Shown piece after piece: positions 1 to 6,610 of a DNA stretch of 7,513 nucleotides. The DNA comes from Firmicutes bacterium UBA995 (lineage in GTDB: Bacteria > Bacillota > Sulfobacillia > UBA995), in assembly GCA_002291985.1 (NCBI GenBank), contig DBBB01000124.1:1-7513 (forward strand), written 5' to 3'. The notes below the pieces were generated by a model. It had not been told where the DNA came from and made no database searches. It worked only from the letters and a program-made list of their open reading frames with translations. Positions within the stretch are counted from its first letter, which is position 1, and every line of letters begins with the position of its first letter. The position numbers and the translations under genes were made by a program.

Positions 1-669
1 GGCAGCCTCGTAGCTCCGCAAGGCGGTCAACATGGTCGTGACTTCTCCCACCAGGTCGCCGCTCGAGAACTCAAGAGCACCCTGCTGCACCCGGACGTCT
101 TCTCCCGCCGTCTCCGCGGCGGCCGGCCGGGGGTAGACGGCCCCGGGGAGGGCGGGCGCGAGTGCGATGTCGGCCGTCTCCAGCCGCAACTGGGCAACTC
201 GCACCGCGTTCACGTGGACCTGTCCTGCGGGAGTGACGGCCAACTCACCTCCGGATGCGCGAATGGGCCCTTCCGTGCCCAGGACCCGGCGGCCGCCCGC
301 CCCCACCAGGAAACCCTCGCCGTCAATGCTGAATGAACCGTTACGGGTCAGTACTTCGCCATCTTCACCGGCCAGGACGAAGAAACCCTCACCTTGTAGG
401 GCCAGGTCGGTTGGCTGTCCCGTTCCGCGGATGATACCCGCCCGGGGCCGGAGGGCGGCCGTCGACCAGGCCAATCCCGGCGACTGGCCGAGCAACAGCC
501 CCCGCGGACCCCCCTGGTCGGCGCGATGGAGGGAACTCCAGGTCGCATGCAGGATAGCGGTTTCCGCCGGGAATCCAGGCGTCTCCAGATTGTGCAGCGT
601 GCGCCCGGCAGTGGCCGCACGGGCCTGCTCCACCAGTAGCCCTGCTGCCGCAAGGAACACTCCTCTCAT
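1..669 (-). CDS. flgF: FlgF/FlgG-family flagellar rod protein, 3' end cut by window edge
   Basis: This gene encodes a flagellar basal-body rod protein, which would be exported through the type III apparatus encoded upstream and polymerise in the rod. Only the first 223 codons are present; the reading frame is open to base 1. Seen in the translation: an N-terminal rod-type helix ending in HNLETPGF (residues 26-33), the FlgF/FlgG core DLALQGEGFFVL (88-99), TRNGSFSIDGEGFLV (108-122), and the start of the C-terminal helix with QQGALEFSSGDLVGEV and LRSYEAA (195-223). About 10-20 residues should be missing. The ATG is fixed by a full-length ribosome binding site, and the TAA of the preceding small gene shares one base with it (TAATG). 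The N-terminal helix departs from the usual ANNLANVNTPGF pattern. A short middle section suits FlgF (FlhO in Bacillus) better than FlgG, but the two cannot be separated with certainty here. Confidence 0.87.
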   Translation of the reverse strand, partial: MRGVFLAAAGLLVEQARAATAGRTLHNLETPGFPAETAILHATWSSLHRADQGGPRGLLLGQSPGLAWSTAALRPRAGIIRGTGQPTDLALQGEGFFVLAGEDGEVLTRNGSFSIDGEGFLVGAGGRRVLGTEGPIRASGGELAVTPAGQVHVNAVRVAQLRLETADIALAPALPGAVYPRPAAAETAGEDVRVQQGALEFSSGDLVGEVTTMLTALRSYEAA

Positions 670-965
670 TATCTATCACCTCCTCCGCCGATGGTTACGT
701 CCAGTACGCCGCCCTTGCCGCCCCGGACGGACCTGCGGGGACCGCCCGGCGGACGGGGAGAGTCGCGCCCACGCCTGCGTTCAGAGGCCGGACCGCGCTC
801 GCGCTTGCGGTCGGAGGGTCGGCCGTCGCTCCGACCGGGGATGGCCGCGGAGGGCTGGGCGGCCGGGGGGGCGGTTTCCCCCGGTACAGGAACTGCCAGC
901 ACCGGCTCCGGTTGGCTCGGGCGCCCGGTGAGGATCACCGGCCAGTTGATGGATGGGTTCGCCAA
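669..965 (-). CDS. Small hypothetical flagellar-operon protein, 98 aa, Arg/Pro/Gly-rich, TTG start
   Basis: I do not recognise this protein. Its N-terminus is moderately hydrophobic (ANPSINWPVILTGRP, residues 2-16), followed by a Pro/Ala-rich stretch (about 17-45), a strongly basic Arg/Ser/Pro/Gly stretch (about 46-85) and an apolar tail GKGGVLDVTIGGGGDR. No transmembrane helix, signal peptide or cysteine is visible; the middle is probably disordered. The frame is also open from a GTG at 974 that would overlap the sigma-gene TGA. However, a full-length Shine-Dalgarno sequence covers that GTG and sits five bases before the in-frame TTG at 965, so TTG is the better start. The stop TAA shares a base with the ATG of the rod gene. 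Strong translation signals at both ends and tight packing between the sigma gene and a rod gene argue that it is real. Bacillus has swrB after sigD, but SwrB has an N-terminal membrane helix that I do not see here. Confidence 0.68.
   Translation of the reverse strand: MANPSINWPVILTGRPSQPEPVLAVPVPGETAPPAAQPSAAIPGRSDGRPSDRKRERGPASERRRGRDSPRPPGGPRRSVRGGKGGVLDVTIGGGGDR
676..684 (-). promoter_or_regulatory. Ribosome binding site of the FlgF/FlgG-like gene
   Basis: AGGAGGTGA on the minus strand is a full-length match to the 16S rRNA anti-Shine-Dalgarno tail. It lies six bases (tagata) before the ATG at 669, inside the last codons of the small upstream gene. It decides the start of the rod protein. 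Confidence 0.85.
808..837. repeat. Inverted repeat, 9-base arms, inside the small hypothetical gene
   Basis: The arm CGGTCGGAG at 808-816 and its exact reverse complement CTCCGACCG at 829-837 flank a 12-base loop. As RNA this could form a GC-rich hairpin within the small gene's message. There is no T-tract, so it is not a typical intrinsic terminator. It may simply reflect the repeated Arg/Ser/Asp/Gly codons it encodes. Confidence 0.45.
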
Positions 966-970
966 ATCCC

Positions 971-979
971 TCACCTCCT
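971..979 (-). promoter_or_regulatory. Ribosome binding site overlapping the sigma-gene stop; decides a TTG start
   Basis: AGGAGGTGA on the minus strand contains the TGA stop of the sigma factor (971-973). It lies five bases (gggat) before the TTG at 965. This perfect match argues that the small gene starts at TTG and not at the GTG inside the site, and suggests translational coupling to the sigma gene. Confidence 0.78.
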
Positions 980-1738
980 GCTGTCAAGATTGCGTTTGAG
1001 TCGCAACAGGGCTTGAGTATGCAACTGGGTCACCCGGGAGGGCGATATGCCCATGATCTGTGCAATCTCCCGGGGCCGGAGTTCCTCGTAGTAGAACAGG
1101 GTCACCAGCAGGCGTTCTCGCTCCGGCAGGTCTTGTATGGACGCCGCGAGTTTCTCGGCCAGATCGGCCGCTACCGCAGCCGCCTCGGGGTCGGGCGCGC
1201 CCGAGTCCGCGATGATCTCGCCGAGGGACACCCCGCCTTCTCCGGATTCGCCGCCACCGGCGACAGCCTCCTGCAGCGATACCACTGCCGCGCCCTGGAG
1301 TTCGGCCAGGGTAGATCTCAGCTCGTCGACGGCGATACCGAGTTCGGCGGCAACTTCTGCTTCGCGGGCAGGGCGGCCGGTGCGGGACTCGACCTGCGCA
1401 TAGGCCCGATCGAGTTCCCTTGCCCGGCGTCGAAGAGACCGTGGCGCCCAGTCAAGACTGCGCAGACCGTCCAGGACTGCGCCGCGGATGCGAGTCATCG
1501 CGTAGGTCTCGAACTTCACGCCCCGCTGTGGGTCAAAACGGTCCACCGCGTCTATCAGACCGAACACGCCCCATGCCTGCAGGTCGTCTGCAGGCACGCT
1601 GGACGGCAGGCAGGAGGTGAGGCGACTGGCCACTTGCTTGACCAGGGGGAGGTTATCCAGGATAGCCTGCTCGCGCTCCCGAGAACGGACAGTCCGATAG
1701 GAGTTGCGGGCGGTGGTGGCGGTGCCCTCGGTCGTCAT
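971..1738 (-). CDS. fliA: RNA polymerase sigma-28 factor (FliA/SigD/WhiG family)
   Basis: This alternative sigma factor directs RNA polymerase to late flagellar and chemotaxis promoters. The 255-residue length matches Bacillus SigD (about 254). Region 2 spans about 25-95, with NLPLVKQVASRL, DDLQAWGVFGLIDAVDRFDP and FETYAMTRIRGAVLDGLRS, which carry core-binding and -10 recognition. Region 3 follows with DWAPRSLRRRARELD (96-110) and a diverged segment to about 175. Region 4 (about 195-252) has LPERERLLVTLFYYEEL and a helix-turn-helix REIAQIMGISPSRVTQLHTQAL for -35 binding. The ATG overlaps the TGA of the PilZ gene (ATGA) and has AAGGAG seven bases upstream. The frame is open further upstream, but that extension overlaps the PilZ gene and shows no sigma-like sequence. 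No anti-sigma gene (flgM) is in this window. Confidence 0.96.
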   Translation of the reverse strand: MTTEGTATTARNSYRTVRSREREQAILDNLPLVKQVASRLTSCLPSSVPADDLQAWGVFGLIDAVDRFDPQRGVKFETYAMTRIRGAVLDGLRSLDWAPRSLRRRARELDRAYAQVESRTGRPAREAEVAAELGIAVDELRSTLAELQGAAVVSLQEAVAGGGESGEGGVSLGEIIADSGAPDPEAAAVAADLAEKLAASIQDLPERERLLVTLFYYEELRPREIAQIMGISPSRVTQLHTQALLRLKRNLDSRR

Positions 1739-2436
1739 CTTCGTTCTCCTTTCGCCAGCGCGGCCTGACGCTTTTGCCGCGCTTGCTCCTGGAAGATCCG
1801 CCGGACGATCAAATCGCGAGCCGGTCCCGATATCGACGTGAAAGCCAGTCCGTACGCGCCGGGCATCCCCCGACTCGGCGGACATACCTCCCTGACCACC
1901 CGGCACTCGGCGGCGACCCGGCAGTGGAGGTTGAGTTGGATGCTGACGCAAAGCATCTGTCCGACCCGGAGGTAGGAAGCGGTCACCAGGGACAGACCGC
2001 CGCCCGCCAGGTCACGGGTGAGGCCCGTCCCCGGCAGGGGCGATGGGGCGTGTCCCGGGTCGACCGCCCGGAAGGTGACGGCCAGGGCGGTCTTGAGGCG
2101 TGCAAAGCGGCGGGCCTGGATCCGATGATGGTGATCGGGATGGCTGATGAGGAAGTGGCTTGTCTCCGGTCCCAGGACGGCCAGGATCACGGCGGACCAG
2201 ATGAGCGCATCATCGGTCCGGCGCAACCTGCACCGGACGGCGGCACCCGCCCGGATGTCGGCAGCGGCATCGCGTCCGGCCGCCTGCAGTTCCACTCCCT
2301 GTCGGCTTGAGGCAAGTACCAGGGCCTGGTGGCGCGCCAGCCCTCCGTCCGGTCCCCGTACTGCCACCTGGATATAGGTGCGGGGCTTCAGCCGGGGTCG
2401 GCCAGTCCGCACTTCCAGCGCCTCGCTCCGGTACAT
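1735..2436 (-). CDS. YcgR-type flagellar brake protein with PilZ domain
   Basis: This is probably a cyclic di-GMP receptor that tunes motility, as YcgR/YpfA-family proteins do at the flagellar motor. Numbering from the ATG at 2436 (233 aa), an N-terminal YcgR-like beta domain covers about 5-95, followed by the linker RIQARRFARL (about 105-114) and a C-terminal PilZ domain to about 220. The RxxxR element is present as RRFAR (109-113). The second element, usually (D/N)xSxxG, reads DLAGGG (142-147), with Ala for Ser. The tail is basic and helical (QEQARQKRQAALAKGERR). Two in-frame GTG codons at 2448 and 2445 overlap the flhA stop and could be starts. I prefer the ATG because GGTGGTGA, similar to a Shine-Dalgarno site, lies five bases before it. 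The gene sits between flhA and the sigma gene, and its stop overlaps the sigma ATG. Ligand binding is inferred from the family, not shown. Confidence 0.85.
   Translation of the reverse strand: MYRSEALEVRTGRPRLKPRTYIQVAVRGPDGGLARHQALVLASSRQGVELQAAGRDAAADIRAGAAVRCRLRRTDDALIWSAVILAVLGPETSHFLISHPDHHHRIQARRFARLKTALAVTFRAVDPGHAPSPLPGTGLTRDLAGGGLSLVTASYLRVGQMLCVSIQLNLHCRVAAECRVVREVCPPSRGMPGAYGLAFTSISGPARDLIVRRIFQEQARQKRQAALAKGERR
1746..1751 (-). promoter_or_regulatory. Ribosome binding site of the sigma-28 gene
   Basis: AAGGAG on the minus strand lies seven bases before the ATG at 1738, within the last codons of the PilZ gene. It selects this ATG over upstream in-frame methionines. Confidence 0.7.
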
Positions 2437-2441
2437 TTCCC

Positions 2442-4475
2442 TCACCACCCCACCATGCCGACGGGTTCGATCCTCGCCTGGGAATCGAGTTCATCGTAGG
2501 CCAGGACCACCGTGCCAGGGATGGTAGCTTCCGCCACGCGGCGCACGGCCGCCCGTACCGGTCCCGAGCATAGCAGCAAGGGTGGCCGCCCCTCGGCGTC
2601 CATCCGGCTCAAATGCTCGCGCAATGCGCTCTGAAAGGCCCTGAGGGCCGGAGGATCGATGCGCAGTACCGGCCCTTCGTCGCCTGGCACCGTGTTCTCC
2701 AGGATCCTGCGCTCGGCTTCCGGATCGACGGTGACGGCACGGCGACCGGTACCGAGGTCAAATTGGACGCGCAACTGGCGCTTCAGCCGCCGGCGGACGA
2801 AAGCGGTGAGCAGTTCCGGGTCACGACTCGAAGTGGAGGCGTCGGCCAGCGCCTCGAACACGCCCACCGGGTCGCGCAAGGGTATTCCTTCGCGCAGGAG
2901 GTTCTGAATCACCCGCAGCACCTCACCGAGGGATAGCCGGTGGGGCAACAGGTCGTCGACCAGCGCGGGGTACCGCGCTCGCATCAGTTCGACCAGTCCC
3001 TGAAGCTCCTGGCGGCCGAACAGCTCGGGTGCATAGCGGCGCACCTGCTCCGAGAGATGGGTGGCGATCACGGCCGATGGCTCTACCACCGTGTAACCCT
3101 GGGTCTCGGCGCGGGCACCGGCGGCCCGGGGCACCCACCAGGCCGGCAGGCCGAAGGCGGGATCCTCGGTGCGCAGCGCGTCTTCCGGGGGCTCGAGTTC
3201 ATCGGGGCCGATGGCCAGGCTGCGACCGACCGGCAATTCGCCCTTGCCGACGGAGACGGACCTGAGGCGGATCACATATTGTTGCGGCTTGAGGTTCAGG
3301 TTGTCCCGGATGCGCACGGGGGGAATGCTTATCCCCAGGTCCAGCGCCGTCTGGCGGCGGACCTGAGCAACCCGGTCGAGGAGGTCCCCGCCCTGGGCCG
3401 GGTCGGCCAACCCCAGCAACCCGTACCCCAGTTCCACCTCCAGGGGATCGAGATCGATCAAACCCGTTACGTCCTCGGGGATGCCGGGAGTCGACGGCGC
3501 GTGCCCGGCGCCCGCTTCGAGACGCCGCGTGCGGCGTTGCAGGGCGACCATCATGACCAGGGCAAGCGACCCGAGAACGAGGAAGGGGACGGTCGGCAGA
3601 CCGGGGATCAGGCCCAGAAGGCCGACGGCCGCTCCCGTCAGACCCAGAACTCGCGGGTTACGCACAAGTTGCTGCGCGATGTCCTGCCCAAGCTCGGTGT
3701 CTCCCGCCGCCCGGGTTACCACGAAGCCCATCGCGGTGGAAATGAGCAGGGCGGGAATCTGGGTGGCGAGACCGTTGCCCACCGTCAACAAGGCATAAGT
3801 GGCCAGCGCCTCCTCGAAGGTGAAGCCGCGCTGGACGATGCCGGCGACGAAACCGCCGATGAGGTTCACGGCGACGATGAACAGGGCGGCCACCGCATCG
3901 CCCTTGATGTACTTGGCGGCGCCATCCATGGCGCCGTAAAAGTCCGCTTCCTGCTCGATTGCCGCGCGCCGCTTCCGCGCCTCGTCCTCCCCTACCAGTC
4001 CGGCGTTGAGGTCGGCATCGATGGCCAGTTGTTTGCCGGGCATGGCATCGAGGGTGAAACGTGCTGCCACCTCGGCAACCCTTTCCGCGCCGCGGGTGAT
4101 GACGAGGAACTGGATTACCACGATGATGATGAAGACCAGAAAGCCCACCACCGCATTGCCGCCCACCACGAAGCGACCGAAGCTGTCGATGACCTGGCCG
4201 GCGAAAGCCTGGAGGAGGATGAGGCGGGTGGCGGACACGTTGAGGGCCAGGCGGAACAGGGTGGTGATCAGGAGGAGCGACGGAAAGGACGAGAACTGAA
4301 CAGGTTCGCGTGTATAGAGGGACGTGAACAGAATCACCAGCGACAGGGAAAGGTTGAAAGACAGGAGTAAGTCAAGGAGGATGGGCGGGAGAGGCAGGAC
4401 GATGGAGAGCACGATGGCGCCCACGCCTGCTGCCAGCGCCGCATTGGTCCCCTGGGCCGCCCCGGGCGAATTCAC
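2442..4475 (-). CDS. flhA: Flagellar type III export-gate protein FlhA
   Basis: FlhA is the largest inner-membrane subunit of the flagellar export gate. It forms a ring under the FliPQR channel, helps convert proton motive force into export, and docks chaperone-substrate complexes. The 677-residue length is close to the family norm (about 680-700). The N-terminal half (about 12-310) is membrane-embedded with multiple helices. Conserved segments seen are REPVQFSSFPSLLLITTLFRLALNV (56-80), ARFTLDAMPGKQLAIDADLNAGL (138-160), and KYIKGDAVA (188-196), whose Asp193 aligns with the essential Asp of Salmonella FlhA. A linker at about 315-345 leads to the cytoplasmic substrate-docking domain (about 346-677), with conserved DNLNLKPQQYVIRLR and the C-terminal VVLAYDELDS and PVGMV. 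The GTG start overlaps the flhB stop (GTGA), with GAAGGGG eight bases upstream. The gene looks intact and ordinary. Confidence 0.98.
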   Translation of the reverse strand: MNSPGAAQGTNAALAAGVGAIVLSIVLPLPPILLDLLLSFNLSLSLVILFTSLYTREPVQFSSFPSLLLITTLFRLALNVSATRLILLQAFAGQVIDSFGRFVVGGNAVVGFLVFIIIVVIQFLVITRGAERVAEVAARFTLDAMPGKQLAIDADLNAGLVGEDEARKRRAAIEQEADFYGAMDGAAKYIKGDAVAALFIVAVNLIGGFVAGIVQRGFTFEEALATYALLTVGNGLATQIPALLISTAMGFVVTRAAGDTELGQDIAQQLVRNPRVLGLTGAAVGLLGLIPGLPTVPFLVLGSLALVMMVALQRRTRRLEAGAGHAPSTPGIPEDVTGLIDLDPLEVELGYGLLGLADPAQGGDLLDRVAQVRRQTALDLGISIPPVRIRDNLNLKPQQYVIRLRSVSVGKGELPVGRSLAIGPDELEPPEDALRTEDPAFGLPAWWVPRAAGARAETQGYTVVEPSAVIATHLSEQVRRYAPELFGRQELQGLVELMRARYPALVDDLLPHRLSLGEVLRVIQNLLREGIPLRDPVGVFEALADASTSSRDPELLTAFVRRRLKRQLRVQFDLGTGRRAVTVDPEAERRILENTVPGDEGPVLRIDPPALRAFQSALREHLSRMDAEGRPPLLLCSGPVRAAVRRVAEATIPGTVVLAYDELDSQARIEPVGMVGW

Positions 4476-5530
4476 GGCTTCAACCCCTTCAACTGATAGA
4501 CGTAGGCCATGACGGCGGCAACCGCCTGATACAGGCGACCCGGCACGGGGGCGCCCAGCGGTACGCCGTGGTACAGCGCACGGGCCAGCAGGCGATTGTG
4601 GACCACGGGAATGTCCAGTTTGCGCGCCAAGCCGGCGATGAACAGCGCGAGCTGACCGCGCCCCTTGGCCACGACCAGCGGAGCAGGATCAGTCCCCGCC
4701 TCGTAACGCAGGGCCACCGCGAAATGGTCGGGGTTGGTGACGACCGCTTGCGCCCCGGCCACGGCGTTGCGCAGCCGCTGTCCGCGAATACTGCGCGCGA
4801 TCTGCAGGCGCCTTGCCCTGACCTGGGGAGAACCCTCTGTCTCCTTGAGTTCCTGCAGCAACTCGCGCCGGGTCATGCGCAGCTTCTTCTCATGTTCGGC
4901 TCGCTGGTACAGGTAGTCGATGCCCGCCAGCACGGCCAGTACCACCAGCATTCGCCAGAGGAGGATGGTGGCCCACCCTGCCACCGTCCCGGCTGCTTGC
5001 ACGGGGCTCACCCCCGCCAGGTTGACGAGTTCGGGCAGGCGGGGGCCCACTACCCCCCATCCGGCCCAGATAGCGCCCGCGACCTTGATCAGGTTCTTCG
5101 CGAGTTCCAAGAGGCCTCGCTGGGAGAACATGCGTCCGAGTCCGCTGATGGGGTTGAGCCGCTTGAGATCCGGCGCGAGCAGGGAAGGGGTGATGAGCCC
5201 CCCCGTCTGGGCCAGGCCGGCGCCGGCGGCAGCCAGCGCCCCGGCGGAAACGAGGGGCAACAGGATGCCGGTCAGCGTCTGCCCGGCGGCGCGGGCCAGC
5301 ACTCCGAGTTCCAGTTCTACGCCCGGTGGTTCGTGCCACACCGTCCACGCGAGCTGAGCCAGCCGGCCGCCCATGGCCGGCAGGGTCAGTCTGAGCATGG
5401 CCACGCCCACCGCCAGCACGGCCAGGCCCATCACTTCCTGGCTTCGCAGCACCTGCCCGCGCCGCCGGGCGTCCTCCCGGCGCCGGGGGGTCGGAGCTTC
5501 TCGTCGCTCCTGGCTGTCGTCGCCGTTCAC
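4472..5530 (-). CDS. flhB: Flagellar export switch protein FlhB
   Basis: FlhB is the export-gate component that switches the apparatus from rod/hook to filament substrates, a process linked to autocleavage in its cytoplasmic domain. The protein is 352 residues, typical of the family. The N-terminus has the family signature APTPRRREDARRRGQVLRSQEV (12-33). Four hydrophobic segments follow (roughly 33-55, 85-110, 145-165, 183-205), then a basic linker RAEHEKKLRMTRRELLQELKETEGSP (210-235) and the cytoplasmic domain. The cleavage motif reads NPDH (266-269) where NPTH is expected; Asn, Pro and His are kept, so cyclisation-based cleavage is still chemically possible. The domain also keeps AVALRY, VVAKG, NRLLARALY and LYQAVAAVMAYVYQL. 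The start is GTG with AGGGAGGT six bases upstream, after a 25-base gap from fliR. The stop overlaps the flhA GTG. Confidence 0.97.
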   Translation of the reverse strand: MNGDDSQERREAPTPRRREDARRRGQVLRSQEVMGLAVLAVGVAMLRLTLPAMGGRLAQLAWTVWHEPPGVELELGVLARAAGQTLTGILLPLVSAGALAAAGAGLAQTGGLITPSLLAPDLKRLNPISGLGRMFSQRGLLELAKNLIKVAGAIWAGWGVVGPRLPELVNLAGVSPVQAAGTVAGWATILLWRMLVVLAVLAGIDYLYQRAEHEKKLRMTRRELLQELKETEGSPQVRARRLQIARSIRGQRLRNAVAGAQAVVTNPDHFAVALRYEAGTDPAPLVVAKGRGQLALFIAGLARKLDIPVVHNRLLARALYHGVPLGAPVPGRLYQAVAAVMAYVYQLKGLKP

Positions 5531-5536
5531 GTACCG

Positions 5537-5544
5537 ACCTCCCT
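5537..5544 (-). promoter_or_regulatory. Ribosome binding site of flhB
   Basis: AGGGAGGT on the minus strand lies six bases (cggtac) before the GTG at 5530, in the short fliR-flhB gap. It supports GTG as the flhB start. Confidence 0.72.
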
Positions 5545-5555
5545 CACACCCGAGT

Positions 5556-6335
5556 TCACGGCACGGCTGCCGGGGATGAAGTCAGGAGTTCCACCAGGGA
5601 AGTGGTCAAGCCGGTGAATGTCGCCCGCATTGCCAGCCCCACCGCGGGCAAGGAGCCGATAACGACCATGATGCCGATAGCCGACTTCAAGGGGAGACCC
5701 TCGAAGAAGGGGTTGAGCTGGGGCAACGCCCTGCTGACCATCCCCAGCAGGATGTCGGTCAGGAAGATGGCGGCCAGTACCGGCGCGGCGAGCTGCACCC
5801 CGAGCGCGAAGGCGCCGGCGGCCTGACTTACCATGACGGCCAGCGTGCGCTCGCCGACCAGCACGCTGCCGGGGGGCAGCAGCCGGAAGCTCGCCCAGGC
5901 GGCGGCAAGGAACGCCCGGTCTCCTCCCACGGCCAGGAATATCGCCAGGGCGACGTAGTAGTAGAGTCTGCCGAGCAAAGGGGTGGAGGAGGGATCGCCG
6001 GGGTCGGCGAGTCCCCCCAGTCCGAATCCGAGCTGATAATCGATGAGTGCCCCTCCCATCTGCGCGGCCCAGAAAGCCACACTCAGGCCGAGACTGAGCA
6101 GGGCCCCCACCGCCAGTTCCCCCGGCAGGCCGGCCAGGAGGCGGTCCCAATCCCCGCCGTCGCGAAGGGCCGGTTCGGATATCACGAACAGCAGGGAAAG
6201 GCCGGCGGCGCAGAATACGCGTACCAGCCCCGGCAAGAAGGGCGCCCCGAAGTAGGGACTGAGCGCAAACACCGTGCCCATCCTCGTCATCGCCAGCATC
6301 AGGCCGCCGATGATGCTCAACAGCTCCCCGGTCAT
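5556..6335 (-). CDS. fliR: Flagellar export channel protein FliR
   Basis: FliR assembles with FliP and FliQ into the helical export channel in the basal body. The 259-residue protein matches the family length (about 255-265) and is largely hydrophobic. Recognisable family segments are GGALIDYQLGFGLGGLADP (94-112), YYYVALAIFLAVGGDRAFLAA with the downstream LPPGS (about 125-157), and the highly conserved DILLGMVSRALPQLNPFFEGLPLKS (194-218). The ATG shares its first base region with the fliQ stop (TGATG), and GGGAGTGAG precedes it within the end of fliQ. The same frame is open far upstream through fliQ and fliP, but that extension is Arg/Pro/Gly-rich shadow sequence with no FliR similarity, so the start is placed at 6335. 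Confidence 0.96.
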   Translation of the reverse strand: MTGELLSIIGGLMLAMTRMGTVFALSPYFGAPFLPGLVRVFCAAGLSLLFVISEPALRDGGDWDRLLAGLPGELAVGALLSLGLSVAFWAAQMGGALIDYQLGFGLGGLADPGDPSSTPLLGRLYYYVALAIFLAVGGDRAFLAAAWASFRLLPPGSVLVGERTLAVMVSQAAGAFALGVQLAAPVLAAIFLTDILLGMVSRALPQLNPFFEGLPLKSAIGIMVVIGSLPAVGLAMRATFTGLTTSLVELLTSSPAAVP

Positions 6336-6601
6336 CAGAAACTCACTCCCGGCAACGTGAGAAACAGGTGACGGCAGAATTCCACCAGCGTCCGGAGCAT
6401 CCAGGGGCCGAACAGGGCCAGGGTCAGTCCCACCGCCAGGAGCTTGGGCACGAAAGTGAGGGTCTGCTCCTGGATCTGGGTAGCCGCCTGCACCAGGCTT
6501 ACCGCCAGTCCGACCAGCAGGCTGGCCGCCAGGACCGGACCGGCGAGCAACAGCACGGTGCGTAACGTTTCCTGGGTCACCCGCAACAACATGCCTTCCA
6601 A
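6335..6601 (-). CDS. fliQ: Flagellar export channel protein FliQ
   Basis: FliQ is a small two-helix membrane subunit of the FliPQR export channel. The 88-residue length matches the family (about 89). Two hydrophobic hairpin helices lie at roughly 16-38 and 52-70, around the near-invariant loop QAATQIQEQTLTFVPK (38-53), followed by GPWML (65-69). The start is TTG: a GGAGGTGA site sits nine bases before it, and starting there gives an N-terminus that lines up with other FliQ proteins. The alternative ATG at 6592 would lie 18 bases from the site and remove three residues. The stop TGA shares one base with the fliR ATG. Confidence 0.96.
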   Translation of the reverse strand: MEGMLLRVTQETLRTVLLLAGPVLAASLLVGLAVSLVQAATQIQEQTLTFVPKLLAVGLTLALFGPWMLRTLVEFCRHLFLTLPGVSF

Positions 6602-6610
6602 GGGAGCAAC

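Noticed and set aside
167..931. Plus-strand open frame of 254 codons at the left edge
   Set aside because: It lies opposite the rod gene and small gene; the sequence is Arg/Pro/Ser-rich and the minus strand carries clear FlgF/FlgG motifs.
953..1768. Plus-strand open frame of 271 codons opposite the sigma gene
   Set aside because: It mirrors the sigma-28 coding region, has no recognisable motif, and the opposite strand is unambiguous.
1739..1951. Longer sigma factor beginning at the upstream methionine at 1951
   Set aside because: The added 71 residues are low-complexity, overlap the PilZ gene in another frame, and lack any sigma region; the ATG at 1738 has its own binding site.
2940..4370. 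Long plus-strand open frame of 476 codons opposite flhA
   Set aside because: It lies wholly antisense to a clearly conserved flhA, has a Gly/Asp/Gln/Arg-rich composition with no recognisable domain, and is the kind of stop-free frame expected opposite high-GC coding sequence.
5531..5555. Possible promoter or terminator in the fliR-flhB gap
   Set aside because: The gap is only 25 bases and is filled by the flhB ribosome binding site; no hairpin with T-tract or promoter-like boxes is visible.
4568..5617. Plus-strand open frame of 349 codons opposite flhB
   Set aside because: It is antisense to flhB, rich in His, Gln, Gly and Arg, and has no domain. Its length is explained by GC bias in the true gene.
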